Shown: positions 1 to 10,620 of the stretch, piece after piece
Numbering within the stretch: position 1 is the first letter of the stretch
Layout: each line of letters opens with the position of its first letter
Origin: Corythucha ciliata
Taxonomy: Eukaryota > Arthropoda > Insecta > Hemiptera > Tingidae
Direction of reading: 5' to 3'
Assembly: GCA_038030265.1 (NCBI GenBank)
Contig: CM075942.1
Location: forward strand, 13,970,029-14,034,028
DNA length: 64,000 nt
Notes under the pieces: generated by a model
What the model was told of the DNA's origin: nothing
The model's database searches: none
What the model saw: the letters and a program-made list of their open reading frames with translations, nothing else
Made by a program: the position numbers and the translations under genes

Positions 1-780
1 CTAGATACCGCGAATTGGTTTATTCTTGATTTCATCGGCGAATTATCGTTTTTTTCCTCTATTTTAGCACTTTGTCTAAATCTTATCCGAGAGTTAGCGT
101 TTTTTCACAATTTTAGCTGTGAATGAGCATTTTTTTTCTCAATTCTAGCCATGAAGTTGTCTCCTAAAACCACGAATTTTCGATTTATCTAGTTTAGCAG
201 CGAAATAGAGCTTTTTCTAATTATTATAGCCAGGTATTAGCGTTCTATTCAATTTTACTGTAAATTAGCGCTTTTTCTCAATTTGTCCGCGAATTAGCAA
301 ATCTTTTCTAATTTGACCGCAAACAGCGTAATTATTTGCGATTTTTCCCCCTTGAATTTCAGTTGTGAAAAGGCCACCATATTAATTGCGAATTAGTGTT
401 TTTTGCTCTATTTAGGTGTGAAAGTTGTGTCGAGAAACAGCGAATTTTTTAAAATAAACGCTTGTTCACATCTTCAGCCACGCACATTAGCGCTTTTTCT
501 AAAGTTTTAGCCTTGAACTTGCCCCAAGAACTGCAAATTTACGCGCTTGTCAATTATAACCACTCAAGGATCTATATAAATTGCGGGGGCTATAGGATAT
601 TTACCCTATTTGAGCCGTGAATTACTTCTTATCTCAATTTCAGTAATGAACTAGCTTGTAGAATAGCAAGTAGAACTTTTTCTCAATTATACACTCGTGC
701 AGTTGCCATCAGATGCGACGAATTGATGTATTTTTCTTAATTTTAGCATTAAATGAGGGGTTTTCCTGAATTTTTCTTCC
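1..780 (+). repeat. Family F1 degenerate ~30-bp repeat array, forward orientation
   Basis: A run of quasi-periodic units of about 30 bp. Each has a T-rich stretch, the core CTCAATTTTAGC, then a segment like CGCGAATTAGCG. Units are strongly diverged and spacing drifts, so this is not a young satellite. A longer variant carrying AAGTTGCCTCCAGAAAC-like words recurs every few units. The same family recurs at least ten times in the window in both orientations. No open coding region is apparent here. Confidence 0.8.
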
Positions 781-1446
781 ATTTAGCCTTGTAATGAATA
801 CAGAAACCGGGCTTTAGCACCTTTTTAAGCGCCTTTTAACTTGAAGTTTGAAGAAATATAGAATAATACAAAATGCATACATTGAACTCAAGGAATCAGG
901 TAAATGTGTACTCTTGAGGAAGAACACGTATAGAAGATATTTCGAGCCTGTGTGTAAACATGTATATCGGCAGCCACCGGTCCGCCCTTCCGCCAACACA
1001 AATTTGAGAAACATGTCTCCCATTTTCCTTTTCCTTGGCCCGAGACAAGTTCTCCCGTCTGTTGGATTAATTAAGAGAATGTCACTTCCCTTCTTCACCA
1101 TAATCCTCTGCCCCCTCGTTCTTTCCTATACCCCATCAACGTTGAATTGGCTGATTGGTGCTGGTAGCCACTGCTGTAGGCTGACAATTAGCTCGGTTTC
1201 CCGGGACCGATGTATCACTGTCACTCTGAGCCTCCCTTATATTGCCCTTCACATTTCTTCTTCAATAACTCGACCTTCTTTTCCACCACCCTCTCCACTC
1301 CATCGTCATTCTTTCTTACAGGAGAATGTTGCTAATAGAAAGAGTGATTCGGGGGGGGGGGGGGCTTTTGTTGTGGGGGTTTTCTATACCAAAAAATGAT
1401 AATAATATAATACCAGACAATTTTCGTTTCTTCCATGTCTGTTTAG
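781..1446 (+). other. Probable labial intron sequence upstream of the homeobox exon
   Basis: No gene is recognised on either strand. The stretch holds a 14-G run at 1351-1364 and ends in a pyrimidine-rich tract and AG (1445-1446), a good splice acceptor for the exon that follows. The open frame crossing this junction has low-complexity, non-homeobox content upstream of 1447, so I read it as intron. The 5' exon of labial, expected to hold the hexapeptide motif, is not visible and probably lies left of the window. Confidence 0.55.
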
Positions 1447-1781
1447 CTCCTAAACCGCCGCCCTCGCTCGAATTCGTCGGCATGGGCTACAGCTCATCGG
1501 TGGCCGGCTCAGCCGCCTTGCTCAACAACACGGGTCGTACCAATTTTACAAATAAACAATTGACGGAACTGGAAAAGGAGTTTCACTACAATAAATATCT
1601 GACTCGAGCTAGACGCATTGAAATTGCCTCGGCTCTTCAATTGAACGAGACTCAAGTCAAAATCTGGTTTCAAAACCGTCGAATGAAACAGAAAAAACGC
1701 ATGAAAGAGGGCCTAGTGTTACATGAACCGGCCTCTGGACAGAGCCATTCGGAGCATGAAGACAGCCGTGAAGCTATGTGA
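1447..1781 (+). CDS. lab: Labial (Hox1-class) homeobox protein, 3' terminal exon
   Basis: This is the C-terminal part of a Hox1/labial transcription factor, a sequence-specific nuclear DNA-binding protein that patterns the anterior head in arthropods. The homeodomain spans about 1524-1703 in one uninterrupted exon. Its N-terminal arm reads [17 protein letters not shown], it continues [11 protein letters not shown], and helix 3 is [20 protein letters not shown], with W48, F49, Q50, N51 and R53 all present. This arm and helix-3 flank are typical of labial/Hox1. The C-terminal tail after the homeodomain is short and acidic and ends in TGA at 1779-1781. The acceptor AG at 1445-1446 sets the exon start; the exon enters in phase 2. 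An internal ATG at 1482 could look like a start, but Hox1 proteins are longer and the first exon is expected upstream. Class assignment is very secure; the exon start is a prediction. Confidence 0.93.
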
Positions 1782-2600
1782 ATCGTATTTTTAATTTGTT
1801 TTACGTTATTTATTTTTATTTTAAACGAACTGAGAATCGAGGTTGATCATGAACTGTCCAGATTTAGGAGCGCGTTCGGAAATGCTAAACACAGTAACCA
1901 CTAACTCTTTTTGTGACCCCCCCCCCCTCCTGGTTGGTTCGGTGGCTGCTTCCGCAGTATGAATAATACAACAGAAAAAACAAACCTCAACACTTTAATT
2001 GGCTGAAATCGCGCTTCTCCTTGACAACTGGCTTTTCCTGCAGGTATGCCGAACATACCGAAGTTTTCGAATGCTGCGGTGAGTGTTCTGCGGCAATCGG
2101 TTGCTATGTGGTCAGCAATTTCCGAACGCGCCCTTATTGAATCTTTTTTTTTTTCGATTTTATTTTGTCTAGTCGCGCCCTAAATGCATAAGATTCAGTT
2201 CATACGGGTTATACCCTCCATCCTTAATTTGATTGTGATCAAAGCTCTTTGGAATGAATACTAACAAAACAATTGTTATAACTCTTTTTAACAGAGTTCT
2301 TCATTCATACAAATAGATCAATTATTTTAAACGAGAAAACTCCAAGAGTTTATGTAAATAACATTTTATCTTTTCAACATAAATAATATGTTCCTATTAC
2401 AAATTGTAAGTATATAGACAAAATAAATTATTGTACATGCTCTAAAAAAAATACTTTCGTTATCATAAAAGTAACTTACCTCTTCGGGAACGTGAAGTAA
2501 AAAAGTATTATAAATAGTGTAAATGTTGTATCAAATAAAATTTCGTTGTGTGGTTTTATGTAAAATTATACGAAATAACTGAATGAATTTCACTTTCAAA
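1782..2600 (+). other. Presumed labial 3' untranslated region
   Basis: A/T-rich sequence after the labial stop without coding features. Two canonical AATAAA hexamers lie at 2422-2427 and 2534-2539, either of which could end the transcript. A TIR hairpin element sits inside it (annotated separately). Transcript limits are inferred from position only. Confidence 0.45.
1866..2134. mobile_element. MITE-like hairpin in the presumed labial 3'UTR
   Basis: The ends are inverted repeats: left GCGCGTTCGGAAATGCT, and the reverse complement of the right end GCGCGTTCGGAAATTGCT. Further inward, GGTTCGGTGG/CCGCAG words also pair imperfectly with the right half. There is no coding capacity, about 270 bp. 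If transcribed it would fold into a long imperfect stem. An 11-C run lies at 1917-1927. Confidence 0.6.
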
Positions 2601-4540
2601 TGGTCCTCCCGGCCGGAACTCCCTCATCCAGGGTACCTGAATGAGGAAGGCGGAATGCCTCGAGGGAGAAGGACTACTGCTTGTCATATAATGCATGAAA
2701 AAAAAAAAAAAAAAAGTGACAAGCGACGTGCAGCGCGAATGGTAAGAGATGAGTAGAAGGACCTCATGCTGTGGGCCTCTGGGAAACGACTCTTCATTGG
2801 GCTTTTTAAAACCGCAAGGTGAGTTTCTTTCATGAAAACTGTCAAATATTCGTAGGTATAAACATAGAAAAAGTAAAATTAACTTTTATTTTTTGTATTT
2901 TTCACTTTCAAAAATATTTGGCCTCCCCTCTATTTTGTCCTTTGTACACGTGTGGTCAAACGTGAAAAATTCAATAGCCACAACACGAAAAAATTGAAAT
3001 AAAAAAAAATGCATAGACTTGAGTCCAAGTCGGCTTTTCTCGTTAGCGCGATTCTTCGTTGAATGTGGTGGAGAAAACTCGGAAATTATGTCATGATGGG
3101 AGTGTAAGGGGTAGCAGGAAGTTGCTGACACCCTCAGAAACTCATCAATGAGTCTAGTACTTGAATTTCTGAAAAGGAGGGGGGGGGGGTAGTCAGCCCA
3201 TTAGGGACAAGTGCGCTTACATAAAGCCGATATTAATTTGTCTTTCCTGACGAGAAAAGTACAGCAGCCAATAACTTAAAATCTCTTTAAATTGTCCGAA
3301 GAACGTTCCTTCACTTCCTTATCCCAAGTTGGGGCGTTTTCTTTAGAAAAACCCATGCATTATGCGTAGAAGGGACTAACATTTTTCGAGGAAAAATGTA
3401 ACAAGGAGAGAAAAAAAAAAAGTGAAAGAAATCAAATGAAATGTCGGAGAGAGAGAGAGGGCCCCCATTGACTTGGAGTCCCCCTACTCACCCTGTAAAC
3501 CCTTCACTATACAATCCCCTGCCCTATCGAGTGAAACAGTGGCCAGAAGAGGTTGAATATGGCTCGGTTGGTTGAAGAAGAGAGGAGTGGGGTGAAGCTT
3601 AGAGAGGGACAAGCTAGAGATAGGCTCTCGTGACTATGATGGATCACCCATGGGCATAGCACATATACGAACGCTTCACATACACTCACACTTTCATAAA
3701 AGGCTGGGGGGTTTGGAGTGGAGGTGCGAGGGGACCATGATCGCAGTATAGGGTCCACTCGTCTGCTCACGGGTGCGACTTGTAGTGGCGATGGTGGGGG
3801 GTGGTGGTAAGGGTGAAGTGGGATTTCTAATGAAGCTTTTAACATTTCCATAACCACTCCTCTCTCTTTTCATCCACTTAAAAGCTCCGTTCGTATATTC
3901 CAGCAGCTGCTCCAGCTATATCCATTCCACTGTACGTCTGCAAACACCCTCTCACTCTCACTCAGTCTATCTCTCTCGCTTTGAAATAGCGTCAAAGACC
4001 GTGTCGGTCATTCGCTATGAGCACGTTTTTATAGCAGAACTAGCTTCGAGAAATATATTCGTAAATAGCTATTTCTATCCCTCTTTTTTTCTCGATGTCC
4101 CGAAAAAGAGCTGTAACACAAAATCCGTGTTTTCATCCTGGAATGGAGAAAAGATTAAAAGACGTTGAAAGAGAGTTTCAGTGTAAATTCAGGCCCAGAG
4201 AAGGAAAAAAGATACTTTCTCTATCGGTAACAAGAGCTAAGAAGTTGAAAGCTTGATAGGATGGTATAGGGACGTAGGACGAAAGCCAAAACGGTACATG
4301 ACTCCTATAGGCCTAACCCAATAATACCCAAACTCCTAATACTCCAAGAACCGATTCGATTGCAGCTATCAAACTTGCACATCAACGCCCCCCTCCCGCT
4401 TCCTATAGTTGTATTCAAATTTTGGCATCTTATCTTAAGAATAGCCCGTGTAACCAAGCCAGCAGCAAATCACTTCACTTAGGATGCTTCGAAATACACC
4501 TACCCGGGGTAGGCCCGTAATTATGAAGGTTCCATCTTCC
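2601..4540. other. Mostly non-repetitive noncoding DNA
   Basis: I see no credible exon on either strand. Features are an A run near 2700-2716, an 11-G run at 3179-3189 and GA-rich simple sequence near 3448-3460. The frame on the minus strand at 3507-3857 is proline/serine-rich with no recognised domain, and I do not call it. The position just 3' of labial makes regulatory content possible, but no motif proves it. Confidence 0.5.
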
Positions 4541-4740
4541 TTGAGCGAAAAGAACCGTTGGGAACCGATTTGACCAGGCTAAAAAAACATCTGTTTTCAA
4601 CTGATTTTAAGAATTCCATGAGTTCAATGAATGTTCATAAATATAGGCATTGGTCTCTCAACAAACAAGGAACACATAATTTTCGTGTAGCGTTAAATTA
4701 TGGCTTTATAAATCAATTTTACCCAATACAAGATGCCTCC

Positions 4741-6926
4741 AGATACATCGGATTGACGTTTTCTTCAGTTTTAGCCGAGAATTTGCACTTTTTCCCAATT
4801 TTAGCAACATAAGTTGCCTCCAGAAACTGGAAATTTGCGTTTTCTCACTTTTAACTTATGAATAAGCAATTGTCCTCCATTTCAGCAACGAATTCAAAAT
4901 TTTATCAATTTTACTCATGAATTAACTCAATTTCAGTTATGAATGCTGAGCATTTTGTTTTTCTCAATTTAACCGACATTATCATTGCACTTTCACCCAA
5001 TTTTAGCTTCGGATAAGCTTTTATAAGCGTTTTGCTCGATTTTAGATTTTCTCCGCTTTTCATGAAGAATTATAGCAAGATTTTTCAATAGGGTTGCCTC
5101 CGAACACTGCGAAATATCGTTTTCTCGCGATTATTATAGCTGCAAATGAACGCTTTTCCTCAATCTCAGCCGTATTAGCGTTTTTTAACAATTTTGTTCT
5201 CCTTTTGGATTTTCGAGCGTTTTCGGCTTTTTTGAACGGCCAATTAGCGCACATTCTCTCAAATTTAGATGCGAATTCATAAATGTTGTCCACAAGTCAG
5301 CGCTTTGTATTGATTCTAATCACAAATTAAGGGAGTTTCCTCACTTTTACTCTGTGTCCTTATACGTGTGGCGGGACCCAAGCAATTTTGGCGTTTAGAG
5401 CGGGTTTAACGTCTGTAGCAAAGCGCCTGATTTTCATCGAAAACGCACAGATGGAACACCAAACGGTATACGGTACTTTTATCTCAATTTCGTCCGCGAA
5501 TTAGCAATTTTTCTCGATTGTAGCCGTTAATTAGTGTTTTTTTGGGCACTTCCCGCTAATTAGCGGTGTTTCTCAAAGCCCGTGCACCACGAAGTAGTAG
5601 TAATTTCTTAAAACATGTGTATAGCAGCAAAGAAGCGTTTTATCCCGTGAATTTGGGATTTCTCTCCATTTTAGCGACAAATTGCCGTTTAATTTCCTCA
5701 ATTTTAGCAGCAAAGTAGCGTTTCCCCCCCCCCCCCGTTAATTAGCGATTTCTCTCAATTTAGCGACGAATTGGCGTTTCCCATATTTTCCTCCGCGAAT
5801 CGATTTTCAGCCATTTTGGCAGCGATATAGCACTTTGACTCAATTCTATCTGCAGTTTAACTCATTTTCTCATAACCACCAAATTAGCCAGTTTTTTCTG
5901 TTTTGGTCATGCATGAGTGTTTTGATCAAGTATAGCCACGAATTAGCGTTTTTTCTCAATTTTAGCTGCTATTGAGCGCTTTTTCCCGATATTAGTCGTG
6001 AGTTAGCAATTTTCTTATTTTCTGATCACGAATTAGCGCTTTTCAAACCTTTTAGCCCCCGTACTTACCCTAAAAAGCCATGCACTTGGACCACTTTTTC
6101 TCAATTTTATGCCAAAAATTATAACGCTATTTTCTCACTTTTAGCCATGAAGTTGTCTCCAAACACCACGGATCGGCGTTTTATCCATTTTATAGCACGA
6201 ATAAGGTTCTTTTCATTTCATTGGCGATTTCAGTTTTTCCTAAATTCGCTTTTCTTAATTAACGTTTTATCTCAAACGCTACGAATGAGTGGTTTTTTCA
6301 TTTTTATTTGCGAATGAGCTCTTTCTCAAGTTTATCCGCGAAACTGCCTCAAGAAACAGTGAATTTGCGTTCACGCAATTTTCAGAATTTTAACCGCGAA
6401 TTAGCACTTTTCTTTATTTTTAGCTCCATTGCAGCACTTGGCATTTTCCTCCATTTTTGCCGCTAAATGGCAATTTTATTCACTTGCAGTCATGAATTTA
6501 TCCCTTTTTCTAAACTTTCCACCGATTTTTTAAAATTGGTATTTCTATAAAGGTATTTCTGGGGATTATCTAGAATAAGTATTTTCTTCATTTTAGCCCT
6601 GAAGGTGCCCCCAGAAGCCACGAAGTGGTACTTTTCTCAATTTCAATCGTAGACTTGCTTTAAGAATGACATATAATGACTCCCGATACCACAAAATAGG
6701 TGTTTTTTTTCTTGATTTCAGCGTAAAATGTGGGATTTTTCTCAAAATTTTCTCCAAAGAACCTACAGAAACTGGGCATTCGGTTTTTTCTCAATTTCAG
6801 ACGAAGACTCGGGATCGAGCTTTCGAGCTTTCTCGAAGACTGAGCACATGGACCTCGATAGGCTACTCTGGAGTCGAGAAAAATGCCTGTAAAACCTATA
6901 CGACAAGGCAAAACGTTCGTTTTTAA
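4741..6926 (+). repeat. Family F1 ~30-bp repeat array, forward orientation
   Basis: Dozens of diverged units of the TCTCAATTTTAGC...GCGAATTAGCG type, all in forward orientation, with occasional longer words (TTGCCTCCGAACACTGCG at about 5093, AAGTTGTCTCCAAACACC at about 6151). A 13-C run sits at 5724-5736. The right end (about 6760-6925) resembles the sequence at 21490-21690, which also ends an F1 block. Short frames here are repeat translations. Confidence 0.8.
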
Positions 6927-6929
6927 GCG

Positions 6930-7226
6930 CGCGCCTCAATGGTGTAATGGCTAAAATGCTCGCTTCGCAACCCAACGAGCCTGGGTTCGAATCCAGCCAT
7001 TGCCCATTACACTACAAGGCTGCGGCGAGCTGTGACACAGCACACTCGGCTTCGTGTTGGCGTTCCCGCGGAGATGCGCGTTCAACAAAGCGCGCACCGA
7101 CCCAAACGCCCGCGTAGTACGGGTGTGAAGTGCACAGTTAGATCTGGGTATGGCGTAGGAGCCCAAAAGAGGCTTGTAAGGCACCTGGAGGGTTCAAAGC
7201 CCGGCGCCCCCAATAACATCCTTTTT
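6930..7226 (+). mobile_element. tRNA-derived SINE, copy 1
   Basis: The 5' part is tRNA-like: a D-arm-like TGTAATGGCTAAAATGC, then a T-arm with the B-box GGGTTCGAATCC at about 6982-6993. A body follows (GGCTGCGGCGAGCTGTGACA...) and then a second B-box-like word, GGGTTCAAAGCCC, near 7190-7202. The same order occurs in reverse at 25573-25795. Two T-arm-like segments suggest a dimeric or composite SINE. The 3' end is T-rich; I could not establish a convincing target duplication. Confidence 0.8.
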
Positions 7227-7229
7227 TAG

Positions 7230-10200
7230 GCCCTGCCAAGGTGACAACCTCTCATATAGAAGCGTTTTTTGTGCGGATAACCGGAAAAAAAGTCTCCCAC
7301 TCATATCAGTCCCTCGCGGTGGCTTTGGGACACCACCTTATAATAAGTATTTATAAGAATCCGACAATCTAAACGAGCCGTTGAAGGGGTTCCACCGCTG
7401 CGCTGATGCCGGCGTTCTTGTCCGCAGGAGCACCTGTTTACTGGACCTAGTATTTTTGTAACAGAAGGCACAAATTTGCATTGCTGAACAGACGCTTTCT
7501 GGGCCAACAATGCAATATACGTTTTTGTGCTCAATAGTTTCGAGCAATAGACCTTGGCACTACAACTAAAAGAGGTCTTGGCTGGAGTCGGGTATTTGAA
7601 CTGTAATTCAACATTTTCGTGCTACTCTCTTCTCTGCTCAACTAGTAGGGATTGAAATAGAAAAATTTGGACGACAGGTTTGGTCAGGCAACACGAGGTC
7701 GGATAAAGGTGTATATGAGTATATAGGCCCCTTCATTCGCCCTATCAACAGCGATATCTCTTTACCCATCCCCCCGATAAATTTCTATCGAAAGAGTGAG
7801 GGAGAGTCAAAGTTGGCAAAGCAAATATGGCCGAACTTACAAACACACACACTGGGCTCTCTTCATCTATAATACACACACTCACACTGAGCACAACCCA
7901 GGGAGAGGCACAGCGGAAAGCTTCCGAGAAAGCAGTGGAAGAGAAGAGAGAGGGTCTGCCCGGGTCCTGATAATAATGATGGATCGTTGAAACTTCCCTC
8001 GACACCCCTAATAATATTATGCCCGCTTGTATTTCCAGAAGCTTCCCGCAGGTTTCCCCCACCCCATGCCCCTCTCGTCAAACTCTCCTCTTCATCCGCT
8101 ACCTTGACATATATTTTTTGCCTCTCTCTTGATCAACCTCCATCCTTTCACCCACCCGATCACCCAAATTTTTGCTCTTTTTCTCGACGAGTTATTAGAA
8201 AATCCCTAGGGGTAGTAACTAGGTTGGAAGAGGAAGTTGCGAAAATGGTGGGTGATCATTTTGATGAGGTGAGGGAGAGATTATGATATACAAACTTTTT
8301 TTTAAACGTTAGAGATGGCACCAGTTTTATCTTCCCCTCCTTAAAGTTATAAATAAATAATTCATTTCCACGTTCGAACTTCCCAACTCCTCCTCTTTTT
8401 CACCACCCAACCCAATAAGAACCGGCTGTAGCTCTTTCTATTTCTAGCCACTCGCTTAGAAGTGATGCCGGGCAAATACATTTTCACAATTCGATGTTTG
8501 AGGTGAATTTGCGTTTCACTGGGATCAAAACTTCAAAAGACTAACAATTTTTTATTTAAAAGTTTTTTTTTTAACAAATCGAAAAAAAGGAGCATTGTCG
8601 GTGACAGGCGATCGCATGTCCCGTACAACGATACCATCGCTGAAGTCTAGAACTCAGAAGGGAGAGCTTATCTCACGTCAAACCCCCACCTCACCACCCT
8701 CAGACTTGACCACCCCCGCCATCATCCCCCTTTCCTTTTTCAATTATTACTACTTTATCAAGAATTGGGTACCGAGCGAGAAAAGGCTACCCTCCCTCCC
8801 GACCCGCCAACCAGTCACCTTTAAACCCGTAAGCACCCCCTTGCTCATTTACGCACTCACGAGACCGTCCTGCCACAATAATGACATGTTAATAACAACG
8901 TTTCTTGTTTCTTTCTGTACTTTTGTGACGCTTTCAACTTCCCTGATGGATGTCTAACAATTAGTTTTAAAATTAGGAAAGTTTTCTTCACTTCGAGGGA
9001 AGGAATACTTATAATTTTTAAAAACTGAAACAAAATTCAATCAGTGAAACAGAGTAATTCGCGATTGTTGAATAAGACAGTGTGGCCTTTAATTAATAGC
9101 TTCTATTAGGTGGGTATGTAGTCATTTTCTTTAGTTTGGCACTGATCGTTCAGAATGCAGCCGTTAACTATACAAGTTCCCTCGTTTCACTGTCGTGTTG
9201 ACTGCTAATTAATTTCCGTGTAGTAACAAGGACACGTATTTATCACATTTCATTAGGCACTTTACAAATTATCACTCCATCGTTCCTTCTCTTCACTCAA
9301 AACCTAGAAGGGAATGGAATTTATAGGAACTTCAATACATAAAGCAACATGACAACATTACATTGAGCCGAAAGACCGCACACATTTAAGGACGAATAAC
9401 TCGTCACTTGCAAGTTGGGACAAGAACATGTTTATAGGTGTTATGTATCTCCTGATGCCGAAATTAATTGGGCAGTTTCAGGACCAAATATTCGTATTAA
9501 ATTCTCGTTAAATGAAGCCGAAGAGACGGTGTCTGATGCGAAATACTTTTCCCCAGTCCACCACACAGTCCGGTAACTATCCGATCGTGGGGGGGGGGGC
9601 GGTATAAATTCCGCGAATCGTTCAGAAATCAAAATCCGATGTTTTGGGGTAAACGTGCCATGGAAAGATTGTCCCTTTGGATGTTACGTCGCGAAAAACA
9701 CTTCAAAAAATATTATGAAGTGAAGACATTACGTTAACAAATCGGAGGCCCCAATTACAGCGTTAATATTGACTTTCTCCTCTAGTCCTAAAGTAACTAC
9801 TGAGAAAAAGAGAGTCGAGAATCCTCAGTGAGGATGAAATAAAAGGAGCTCGACCAGCCGTACGGTGGTGATGTGAGGGTCTTTAGTATCGTGTGAGTTT
9901 TGTCCCGACTTCCGATGCGACTTTTTCTGGGGACTTTGCTATTTACTTGTCTTCGCTCTTCGTTTTTGCTGCCCACAAGGGAAGCCAACGAAAAATAACC
10001 TTTCAAAGGGGGGAGGGGAGTTCAGGATTGGACTGACTACTTCAGGGGGCCCTCGAGGCCTAAAAGTTTAAAAAGAGGCCCCTTAACTCCACCCCTTCGC
10101 TCCTTCACACTACAGAATGATTTTTTTTTAAATTAGTCAGAAAACCCCTTACTCCGGCCTCTGAAAAGTATCTGCCAGTTATCCAGCCCTCTCCTAGACC

Positions 10201-10300
10201 CGAAAGCGCTGACTTAGTAGCGCAACCGCCCACTCCTCACATACAATCATCAAATAGTTGTAATCCAACATGGTCACCTCATTTGGTTTCATCGAGATTT
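7230..10300. other. Mostly non-repetitive noncoding DNA
   Basis: No recognised gene on either strand. CA-rich simple sequence occurs near 7842-7895 and an 11-G run at 9589-9599. Longest frames (for example 7987-8286 and 8595-8957 on plus) are proline/serine-rich, lack domains and lack plausible splice partners. The region is comparatively free of the F1-F4 repeats, so it may hold regulatory DNA or unrecognised exons, but nothing decides this. Confidence 0.45.
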
Positions 10301-10620
10301 TCCCCGGTCTGGCTCAGCAATAAACAAATTTTGGGGATTTCACTCACTACGGTTGGAGAAACAAGTTTCTTGGTGCGTATACGCATCTCAAAAGTAGTTT
10401 GGGAAGATGTTTGACACTAAAACCCCATTTTAACTGGCTTGGCTCACCCAAAAACAAATTCCTAGGATTTCGCTCCCTAAAAATACCAATTTTCCTGATT
10501 TTTCCTACCTAAAAGAAACATTTTTCGGGATCTGGATCATCGGAAAAATAAATTCGTATTCTGCACGCCAAAACGCCAGTTAAAAGGCCGATTTTTGCCC
10601 GCTAAAATAATTTTCGCGAG
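10300..10620. repeat. Family F3 ~30-bp repeat, short block
   Basis: Diverged units with words such as TTGGCTCACCCAAAAACAAA and AATTTTGGGGATTT. This is the same type as the clearer TTTCGTGGGTTTGGCTC units at 21060-21230 and 56560-57520. It abuts the reverse-orientation F1 array. Confidence 0.55.

Noticed and set aside
848..1399. 183-codon plus-strand frame upstream of the labial exon
   Set aside because: Low-complexity, no domain, and overlaps the likely intron and splice acceptor; not a labial exon by content.
3507..3857. 116-codon minus-strand frame
   Set aside because: Proline/serine-rich, no homology recognised, no splice context; probably chance.
1..6926. CRISPR-like array of ~30-bp repeats
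   Set aside because: Repeats are contiguous and diverged with no constant repeat/unique spacer structure, and the window is clearly eukaryotic.
6934..7010. Possible genuine tRNA gene
   Set aside because: Anticodon-stem region does not form a proper 7-nt loop and the sequence is followed by the SINE body repeated at 25573-25795; it is the SINE head.
7987..8957. Plus-strand frames of 99 and 120 codons in the non-repetitive stretch
   Set aside because: Composition is pyrimidine-driven (P, S, L, T), no domains and no convincing introns linking them.
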